DNA from: an uncultured Clostridia bacterium
Lineage (GTDB): Bacteria; Bacillota; Clostridia; Oscillospirales; Ruminococcaceae
Direction of reading: 5' to 3'
DNA: 5,800 nt
Assembly: GCA_937893735.1 (NCBI GenBank)
Contig: CALBGD010000006.1
Location: 1 to 5,800, forward strand
The first letter of the stretch is position 1. The number at the start of each line of letters is the position of its first letter. Shown here in pieces: positions 1 through 5,093 of this stretch. Both the position numbers and the translations under genes were made by a program. A model generated the notes under the pieces. The model was not told the origin of the DNA, ran no database searches, and worked only from the letters and a program-made list of their open reading frames with translations.

Positions 1-1
1 A

Positions 2-1624
2 TTCACGAACCTGCCGGAGCTTATGCAGATGTACAAGGAGTTTGCGGATATACGCACAGCAGATATGCTCAAGCTCGATGTGCCTGAGCTGGAGGGCGGC
101 AAGCCGCAGACTATCGTTGCAAAGCCGAACGACTTCCAGAAAGCATATATGCAGGTGCTTGCACAGCGCTCTGAGGACATTCACAGCGGCTCGATTGACC
201 CCACCGTGGACAATATGCTAAAGGTAACTCACGAAGCGCGCCTGCTCGGTCTGGACGCGCGTGCAATAAATCCTGAAGCTGAGAACACCCCAGACAGCAA
301 GGTAAATCTCTGTATCGACAAGGTAATGGAGATTTACAAGAACACAGAGGAGCAGAAAGGCGTTCAGGCTATCTTCTGCGACATCGCCGTTAATTCCACG
401 GACGGCAAATTCTCCGTTTACGACTACATCAAGGAAGAACTCCAGCGCAGAGGTATCCCGGCTAACGAAATCTGCACAGCCGGTGACGCGAAAGACCAGA
501 ACCAGCGCAACGAGATGTTCTCGCAGCTCCGCGCCGGACAAAAACGCATAGTGCTGGCGTCCACATCGAAGCTCGGCACAGGCGCGAACATACAGACCCG
601 GCTTGCTGCGCTGCATAATCTTGATATCCCCTGGAAACCCTCGGATCTGGAGCAGCGCAACGGTCGAATAATCAGACAGGGCAACCAGTTCGGCAAGGTC
701 GGCGTATTCAACTACGTCACGGAGAACACCTTTGACGCGTACATGATGAACATAATCGTGACAAAGCAGAAATTTATTTCGCAGCTTATGTCCGGAAAAA
801 CGCCCGCAAGAACGTGCGAGGACGTGGACGATATGGTACTCAATTACTCCGAAATGCAGGCTCTGGCAACCGGAGATCCGCGCATAAAGGAGAAGATAGA
901 GCTTGATACAGAAGTGTCCCGCCTGCGAACGCTGGAGAGTGAACACTACAACAATCAGTACAAACTTGAAGATGTAATTCTCAACCGAACGGCAGACCTC
1001 AAGGGAATGCAGCAGCGTGTTGAATTCGCGAAAGGCGATAAGGCGTTCGCAGAGGAACAGCTTGCAAAATCCGATGAATTTAGCGTAAAGCTGGACGGAA
1101 AAATCTACACCGAACGCAGCGAAGCAGGCGAGGTTCTTGCGAAAGAAATTGTGCAGTGCATGGCTCGGCGGAATGAGGAAAAAACACTAGGCGAATACAA
1201 AGGCTTTGAGGTTTCTATAAACACAATGTCGAATCCGGTGTCTACCTATGCACAGGTAAATCTCAAGCGTTTCGGTGGGCTGACTTACAGCGCCCAGGTC
1301 GAGCTTGACAACAATCTCGGCAACATAACGCGAATGGAAAATCTCCTGAAAAACGGAATTGATAAGGAGATAGCCCGCTGCGAAGAACGCATAGAACGCG
1401 ATACGTCTGATATCAAAACCGCCGAAGAAACTCTCGCTATGCCGTTTGCCCTCGCTGACGAACTCCAGCAGAAAGTCGCACGTCTGGATCAGCTCAACGC
1501 TGAGCTTGACTGCGGCAAAAATGACGAGGTATTCCTCAACGATGACAACGACCGCGAAGAAGAAAAGCCCAGCCGCAGTCAGGGAATAAAGCCCGATACA
1601 CCGTCAGCAAGACCGAAAAGATAA
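2..1624 (+). CDS. SNF2/SF2-type helicase of a conjugative element, C-terminal part (5' end outside window)
   Basis: The frame is open to the left edge (seven codons, FTNLPEL, precede the first ATG at 23), so this is the C-terminal part of a larger protein. Residues here count from that ATG. A helicase C-terminal domain is seen: AIFCD near 116-120 (motif IV region), TSKLGTGANIQ at 181-191 (motif V) and EQRNGRIIRQG at 210-220 (motif VI, arginine fingers), followed by YVTENTFDAY and KQKFISQLMSG. This pattern fits the giant helicase or helicase-methyltransferase proteins of clostridial conjugative elements, which can exceed 2000 residues. Residues about 290-350 and 440-500 are charged and helical, probably coiled coil, around a small domain (355-430) containing GEYKGF and GNITRMEN. 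The acidic tail (500-515) is followed by a basic end. The likely role is ATP-driven DNA unwinding or remodelling during transfer or establishment. Any N-terminal methyltransferase domain and the Walker motifs lie outside the window. The family is confident; the exact role is inference. Confidence 0.92.
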   Translation, partial: FTNLPELMQMYKEFADIRTADMLKLDVPELEGGKPQTIVAKPNDFQKAYMQVLAQRSEDIHSGSIDPTVDNMLKVTHEARLLGLDARAINPEAENTPDSKVNLCIDKVMEIYKNTEEQKGVQAIFCDIAVNSTDGKFSVYDYIKEELQRRGIPANEICTAGDAKDQNQRNEMFSQLRAGQKRIVLASTSKLGTGANIQTRLAALHNLDIPWKPSDLEQRNGRIIRQGNQFGKVGVFNYVTENTFDAYMMNIIVTKQKFISQLMSGKTPARTCEDVDDMVLNYSEMQALATGDPRIKEKIELDTEVSRLRTLESEHYNNQYKLEDVILNRTADLKGMQQRVEFAKGDKAFAEEQLAKSDEFSVKLDGKIYTERSEAGEVLAKEIVQCMARRNEEKTLGEYKGFEVSINTMSNPVSTYAQVNLKRFGGLTYSAQVELDNNLGNITRMENLLKNGIDKEIARCEERIERDTSDIKTAEETLAMPFALADELQQKVARLDQLNAELDCGKNDEVFLNDDNDREEEKPSRSQGIKPDTPSARPKR

Positions 1625-1636
1625 ACAGTTTTCAAA

Positions 1637-1670
1637 GCCCCGTCAACCTCTGGCGGGGCAAATTCTTTTT
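1637..1670 (+). terminator. Terminator-like hairpin between helicase and Toprim genes
   Basis: A 9-bp stem (1637-1645 with 1651-1659, including one G-T pair and the core GCCCCG/CGGGGC) closes a 5-nt loop. It is followed by AAATTCTTTTT. The T run starts about six bases after the stem, which weakens the call. It lies 13 nt after the helicase stop and just before the ribosome binding site of the next gene, so it may act as a leaky terminator or attenuator, or only as a 3' end stabiliser. Confidence 0.6.
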
Positions 1671-1688
1671 CAGAGAGGAAGATGATTT

Positions 1689-2624
1689 ATGTCCGAAATA
1701 AACGATGAGCTTATCCAGAAAGCCCGGAACGCAGACCTCGCAGATTACTTCATACGCAACGGATATGAGTGCGAAATGAAATCGAAAAACGAACTGCACG
1801 TTAAAGGACACGGCGGACTTTTCGTCAACACGCAGACGAATAAATGGTACTGCTTTTCGCAGGCTGGTGACAGTCGCGGCGGCAGTAATCCGGTCAACTG
1901 CCTGACTGACGTACTCGGTTTTGATTTCAAAACCGCAGTCGAACATCTGTCCGGCGGCAGACTTATCTATGAAAGAAAACAGAACGCCGAAGCTCCTGTT
2001 CCGGAGAAAAAACGCGAGCTGGTTCTTCCAGAAAAGAACGAGGACATGAAAAAAGTTTTCGCGTATCTGTGCAAAACCAGAATGATAAAACCGGATATCG
2101 TTTCCGAACTTGCAAAGTCCGGACTGCTCTATCAGGACAAAAAAGGAAACGCGGTTTTTGTTCACAAAGATGACAGCGGAAAAATAATCGGCGCTGAAAT
2201 TCAGGGAACAAATTCGTTCCAGCGTTTCAAAGGAGTTGCGCCCGGAACGTCAGAAAGCGTGTTCGCTTTCAAGCTCTGCGACAAACCAAATTCGTGCTAC
2301 GTTTTCGAAAGTGCGATCGACTTGCTGTCATTTAAGCAGCTTGCAAATCCGGAAAAAATCAAAAATTCCATGCTGGTTTCGATGGCGGGATTAAAGCCGA
2401 ACACGCTGAAAAATCTCGCAGAAAGCGGAGTAAAATTATATAGCTGCGTGGACAATGACGAAGCAGGAATTAAGTTCACGCAGAGCAACGGACTTACTCC
2501 TTGTCGAAGAATTCTTGAGGAGAATGGCGTGAAAGATTACAACGATCTGCTGAAATCTTTGACGGCAAAAACGCAGCAGCAAACCCAAACTGCTCCGCGA
2601 AAAAATTCACACTCTCACCGCTGA
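1689..2624 (+). CDS. DUF3991/Toprim-domain protein (primase-like, mobile-element type)
   Basis: This 311-residue protein has three parts. Residues 11-90 resemble the CHC2-like N-terminal region of this family (DLADYFIRNGYE, then NKWYCFSQ at 51-58 and GGSNPVNCLTDVLG at 64-77). Residues about 117-190 match DUF3991 (AYLCKTRMIKPDIV, GLLYQD, VFVHKDDSGKIIGAEIQGT). Residues about 203-262 form a Toprim fold with the catalytic-type glutamate E207 in YVFESAIDLLSF and the D255-x-D257 acidic pair in VDNDEAG; the end carries KDYNDLLK. Toprim acidic residues bind metal in primases, topoisomerases and nucleases. In conjugative elements such proteins are thought to prime or process transferred single strands, but their activity is poorly established. 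The start is supported by GAGAGG at 1673-1678, about 10 nt upstream; the ATG at 1682 is in another frame and soon stops. The length is normal for the family. It is probably co-transcribed with the helicase gene through the hairpin at 1637. The C-terminal 20 residues are Q/T/S-rich and probably disordered. Confidence 0.92.
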   Translation: MSEINDELIQKARNADLADYFIRNGYECEMKSKNELHVKGHGGLFVNTQTNKWYCFSQAGDSRGGSNPVNCLTDVLGFDFKTAVEHLSGGRLIYERKQNAEAPVPEKKRELVLPEKNEDMKKVFAYLCKTRMIKPDIVSELAKSGLLYQDKKGNAVFVHKDDSGKIIGAEIQGTNSFQRFKGVAPGTSESVFAFKLCDKPNSCYVFESAIDLLSFKQLANPEKIKNSMLVSMAGLKPNTLKNLAESGVKLYSCVDNDEAGIKFTQSNGLTPCRRILEENGVKDYNDLLKSLTAKTQQQTQTAPRKNSHSHR

Positions 2625-2696
2625 TTTTTGAAAAAAATCACACGAAAAAGGGTTTCAGGGATTTGCCCTGAGTTGGCTGAAAAGAGCTGCCTGTTT

Positions 2697-2712
2697 ACCG
2701 AAAATTTTCGGT
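2697..2712. promoter_or_regulatory. 16-nt perfect palindrome, possible operator
   Basis: ACCGAAAATTTTCGGT reads the same on both strands over 16 nt. It could be a binding site for a dimeric regulator or part of the origin-of-transfer region. Its half-site CCGAAAA recurs four more times at 2929-3031. No regulator gene is visible, so the function is unknown. Confidence 0.4.
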
Positions 2713-2758
2713 GCAGAGCTGAAAAAGAAAATTCATTTTTCGTTTCAGTTCTGGCGAT

Positions 2759-2785
2759 TTTTCCGCGAAACTGCGGAAGATTTTT
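2759..2785 (+). terminator. Probable intrinsic terminator of the Toprim gene transcript
   Basis: An 8-bp stem (2759-2766 with 2773-2780, core TTCCGC/GCGGAA plus one G-T and one A-T pair) closes the 6-nt loop GAAACT. It is followed directly by TTTTT at 2781-2785. It is placed 135 nt after the Toprim stop and would isolate the relaxase gene from transcription arriving from the left. Confidence 0.55.
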
Positions 2786-2799
2786 CAGGCGGCTTTTTT

Positions 2800-2818
2800 C
2801 AGTTTGCTCGGCAAACTG
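2800..2818. repeat. Inverted repeat, 8-bp stem
   Basis: CAGTTTGC (2800-2807) pairs perfectly with GCAAACTG (2811-2818) around the 3-nt loop TCG. It is the first of five closely packed hairpins. No T run follows, so it is unlikely to be a terminator on this strand. On the opposite strand its complement is followed by CTGAAAAAAG, which is not a T run either. Confidence 0.65.
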
Positions 2819-2827
2819 TAACGGGTT

Positions 2828-2842
2828 CTAGGGTGTCCCTAG
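2828..2842. repeat. Inverted repeat, 6-bp stem
   Basis: CTAGGG (2828-2833) pairs with CCCTAG (2837-2842) around TGT. It lies ten bases after the previous hairpin and belongs to the same structured block. Confidence 0.5.
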
Positions 2843-2853
2843 CGAGATGGCAT

Positions 2854-2882
2854 ATTTTGGCACGGCGTAGCCTTGCCAAAAT
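2854..2882. repeat. Long inverted repeat, candidate relaxase recognition hairpin
   Basis: ATTTTGGCA (2854-2862) pairs with TGCCAAAAT (2874-2882). After one C/T mismatch the stem continues with GGC/GCC (2864-2866 with 2870-2872) around the loop GTA. With 12 paired positions in 29 nt it is the longest inverted repeat in the region. Paired arms next to a nick site are what relaxases usually recognise; binding here is inferred. Confidence 0.65.
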
Positions 2883-2901
2883 TGCTTATTGAGTATAAGC
2901 A
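2883..2901. repeat. Inverted repeat directly abutting the previous one
   Basis: TGCTTAT (2883-2889) pairs perfectly with ATAAGCA (2895-2901) around the 5-nt loop TGAGT. It starts at the base after the 2854-2882 repeat and is followed by the unpaired GTTTTGCGCACCCCC (2902-2916), a possible single-stranded site beside a hairpin. Confidence 0.6.
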
Positions 2902-2917
2902 GTTTTGCGCACCCCCT

Positions 2918-2938
2918 CGATTTACCCCCCGAAAATCG
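2918..2938. repeat. Inverted repeat with a C-rich loop
   Basis: CGATTT (2918-2923) pairs with AAATCG (2933-2938). The 9-nt loop contains CCCCCC, close to a second run CCCCC at 2912-2916. The two C runs on one strand flank the start of this stem. Confidence 0.45.
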
Positions 2939-3037
2939 TCCGAAAAATACTCGGAACTCATCATTTTGCAAGACTGAAAAAAGAAAGCAAAATCGACGAA
3001 AATCCGAAAAACTGAAATCAAAAACCGAAAAGCAAAA
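2929..3037 (+). promoter_or_regulatory. A-tract and CCGAAAA-rich leader of the relaxase gene
   Basis: CCGAAAA occurs at 2929, 2940, 3004 and 3025, and CGAAAA at 2997. A-tracts of four or more bases start at 2932, 2943, 2977, 2989, 2999, 3007, 3020, 3028 and 3034, several of them about one helical turn apart. Such DNA tends to be intrinsically curved, as seen near promoters and origins of transfer. No good -35/-10 pair was found, so the relaxase promoter is not located. Confidence 0.35.
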
Positions 3038-3058
3038 TGTCCGATTGGAGGAAATACA

Positions 3059-5002
3059 ATGAGCAAAAATCAATCAACATCAAATGCACCTTCAAACAAA
3101 GTCAGCGTAACATTTCGCGTTGACAAAGGCGTACTTGAACACAACAACCGCACTTTCATTGCAAAGAACGTTGTTCGCGAAAGAGTACCAGACAACATCA
3201 TCTACAAGCAAGAGGATATTCGGGCAAAATATCACGAAATATTCGACAAGGCACTTGAAGAATATAACACAGGAAAAAGAGCCGACAGAAAAATCAAAGA
3301 CTACTATGAGCATATGCTGAAATCAAAAAAGGAAAAACCTTTTTATGAAGTGGTGGTTCAGTTCGGCGATATAGAAAACTGTGGGTTCGGTCAGCGCAAC
3401 TTTGAACAAGCAAAACAAATGCTTGATGAATACATGAAGGAATTTGAGAAACGAAACCCGAACATGAAAGTGTTCAATGCGGTCATGCACCTTGATGAAG
3501 CAACACCACATCTCCATATCGACTTTCTTCCGGTATGCCACAATCAGAAACAAGGATTGTCAACGCGAATATCAATGAAAAAAGCCCTAGAGGAACAAGG
3601 TTTCATATCAAGTTCAAAGCGAATTTCCGAATGGGCAGTCTGGGCTACTGCTGAAAAAGAAATCATGACTAGCATTCTTAAACGTCATGGATTATCCCGT
3701 GATGTGAAAAATGCTCACTACGCTCATATGGAATGTGAAGAATATCGTCAGTCAAGAAAGGAACTCGAAAAGCTCAACAAGCACATCAACGAACTGAAAC
3801 AAAAACCTGACGCGGAAATCACGCAGGAAGAAGTCAAGATGATAAAAAATCAGAACGACTTCATGCGTTCCGAAATCGTAAAGCGTGATGAAAAAATCCG
3901 GATACTTTCCAAGAAAGCCGGAGCAAGGTTCGTTCCGTTCGAAGTCTACTCCCCAGATAAAATGCAGTTCATCATTGACGAATTGCAGCGGTCAAATATC
4001 CAGTTCGTTGAAGAAAGCAATACACTCTATATTCCGGACTGGGCTACAAAAAACTGCTGCGCTATCGCTGCAAAGTATCAGTTCCCGAGCAAGTCAGCCG
4101 GAATACATGACGAGATAAAACTCGACATAGATACGCTGGTCTACTCCTGCGAAAACTTCCCGCAGCTCCTCGACAAGCTCCGGGAAAAAGGATACGAAAT
4201 CAAAGAGGGAAAATATCTCGCGGTGAAATCTCCGAACGCGCAAAGGTTTGTCCGGCTGAAAACTCTCGGCGAAGATTATCTCCCGCAGCACATCGAAAAG
4301 AGAATTGCTGACCGCGATAAATTCCCGAAACAGGTTCAGGCTCGTTCTGCAAAAGCGAACGAAACAGAGCAGCGTTTCTACTCTACGATCACGCAGACCG
4401 TCATCGCAGTCCGCACTTTCATGTTCCGTCCGCAGAAAACAAACCCGAAGAAGATTTATTCCTTTGAGAACGATAAGGAAATCAATCACCTGTCGCAGCA
4501 GCTCCTCACCATGCGAGATTTCAATATTAATTCCAGAGATGATATCTACGAAGCTGCCGAACGCAGCCAGAAGAAGATAGACGATACTCTCGCGCAGATA
4601 CGAAAGCTCACAGAGGATATGCCAACGCTCAAATCAGATATCGCGCAGCTTAAATTTTTCTTTTCAGCCCGGCAAAATAATTCAGACGCGATGAACCAAG
4701 TCCGACTTGCCGCCGCGAAAGAGGTCGCAAACAAATACGGCATTACCAGCGCGGAAGAAATCGAAAATCTTGAAACACGTCTGCGGCTATCGCCGACTTA
4801 CATCAGCTCACTAAAAAACGAAGTATCAGAGGAGCAGATGAAACTGAGCCGCATATCAGACCTCGTGCATACCTACGAAAAAATCATCGAGGGAAACTAC
4901 ATCGACAATCTGGTAGCCGCCGAACGCGAACGCAGGCAGCGTGAAGAAAAACGCGAAGAAAAAAATCAGGACAGAACTCCAGACAAGAAACAGGCAATAT
5001 GA
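3059..5002 (+). CDS. mobV: MobV/Pre-family relaxase (plasmid mobilisation/recombination protein)
   Basis: This 647-residue protein would nick one strand at oriT, stay bound to the 5' end and lead it into a recipient. The N-terminal 230 residues show MobV signatures: EHNNR (27-31), whose H28 corresponds to the histidine nucleophile of pMV158 MobM, and the metal-binding triad motif HLDEATPHLH at 144-153 (H144, H151, H153, with E147). Residues about 225-285 are helical and charged. From about 290 to 415 there is a tail module (FEVYSPDKMQFIIDEL, LYIPDWATK, DIDTLVYSCENFPQLLDKLREKGYE, KTLGEDYLPQHIEKRI) of a type I associate with clostridial relaxases more widely. Residues 495-647 look like coiled coil ending in a very charged RE/EK-rich stretch. 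It is longer than MobM (about 494 residues). The start has an excellent GGAGG at 3047-3051, 7 nt upstream. GC is about 40% at 3061-3780 but about 50% at 4081-4440, suggesting a mosaic gene. A terminator follows four bases after the stop. Confidence 0.95.
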   Translation: MSKNQSTSNAPSNKVSVTFRVDKGVLEHNNRTFIAKNVVRERVPDNIIYKQEDIRAKYHEIFDKALEEYNTGKRADRKIKDYYEHMLKSKKEKPFYEVVVQFGDIENCGFGQRNFEQAKQMLDEYMKEFEKRNPNMKVFNAVMHLDEATPHLHIDFLPVCHNQKQGLSTRISMKKALEEQGFISSSKRISEWAVWATAEKEIMTSILKRHGLSRDVKNAHYAHMECEEYRQSRKELEKLNKHINELKQKPDAEITQEEVKMIKNQNDFMRSEIVKRDEKIRILSKKAGARFVPFEVYSPDKMQFIIDELQRSNIQFVEESNTLYIPDWATKNCCAIAAKYQFPSKSAGIHDEIKLDIDTLVYSCENFPQLLDKLREKGYEIKEGKYLAVKSPNAQRFVRLKTLGEDYLPQHIEKRIADRDKFPKQVQARSAKANETEQRFYSTITQTVIAVRTFMFRPQKTNPKKIYSFENDKEINHLSQQLLTMRDFNINSRDDIYEAAERSQKKIDDTLAQIRKLTEDMPTLKSDIAQLKFFFSARQNNSDAMNQVRLAAAKEVANKYGITSAEEIENLETRLRLSPTYISSLKNEVSEEQMKLSRISDLVHTYEKIIEGNYIDNLVAAERERRQREEKREEKNQDRTPDKKQAI

Positions 5003-5005
5003 ATT

Positions 5006-5034
5006 ATCCCGGTCAGCGCCGGGATTTTTCTTTT
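5006..5034 (+). terminator. Intrinsic terminator after the relaxase gene
   Basis: ATCCCGG (5006-5012) pairs with CCGGGAT (5019-5025) around the loop TCAGCG. The T run TTTTTCTTTT covers 5025-5034. A stable GC-rich 7-bp stem with an immediate T run makes this the clearest terminator in the window. It implies that the next gene has its own promoter, or is reached by read-through. Confidence 0.85.
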
Positions 5035-5093
5035 GCAGAAAAATGCAGCTGCCGTTAAGGTAGAATGTTCAAAAACAGAAAGAGGAAATCATC

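Larger units (their letters stand above)
2625..3058 (+). other. 434-nt structured intergenic region upstream of the relaxase, candidate oriT region
   Basis: No convincing gene lies here: the only notable + frame starts with TTG at 2628, lacks a ribosome binding site and runs across hairpins. The left half (2655-2785) holds a 6-bp hairpin TCAGGG/CCCTGA (2655-2671), a 16-nt palindrome, an imperfect hairpin (2719-2748) and a terminator-like hairpin. The middle (2800-2938) holds five tandem hairpins. The right part (2929-3037) is rich in A-tracts and CCGAAAA words and ends in a strong GGAGG at 3047-3051. Origins of transfer commonly lie just upstream of the relaxase gene and consist of inverted repeats beside the nick site. 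The known pMV158-type MobV nick sequence (TAGTGNG then TTA) was not found, so nic is not assigned. I see no clear sigma-70 promoter. Confidence 0.6.

Noticed and set aside
218..946. A 242-codon frame on the - strand inside the helicase gene
   Set aside because: It lies wholly opposite well-conserved helicase motifs and its translation has no recognisable domain. It is a shadow of the real gene.
1809..1903. Zinc finger in the N-terminal part of the Toprim protein
   Set aside because: H41, C55 and C71 are present but there is no full set of four ligands as in the DnaG CHC2 finger, so zinc binding cannot be claimed.
2628..2831. A 67-codon + strand frame between the Toprim and relaxase genes
   Set aside because: It starts with TTG, has no ribosome binding site, runs through a probable terminator and several hairpins, and its Phe/Arg/Cys-rich translation resembles no family I know. 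The region reads better as non-coding structured DNA.
2873..2899. Possible promoter TTGCCA (2873-2878) and TATAAG (2894-2899) for the relaxase
   Set aside because: The spacing is only 15 nt, and both boxes are made of inverted-repeat arms, so the match is better explained by the hairpins.
2655..2938. CRISPR-like array suggested by regularly placed palindromes
   Set aside because: The hairpins all differ in sequence and there are no identical direct repeats with equal spacers.
2828..3073. - strand frames across the relaxase upstream region
   Set aside because: They overlap the hairpin block and A-tract leader; their Phe/Ser/Arg-rich translations follow from A-rich DNA read backwards, and no ribosome binding site supports them.
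5033..5066. Possible promoter TTGCAG (5033-5038) and TAGAAT (5061-5066) before the initiator-like gene
   Set aside because: The 22-nt spacing is too long and the -35 box overlaps the terminator T run. TAGAAT could be a -10 box, but no partner is found.
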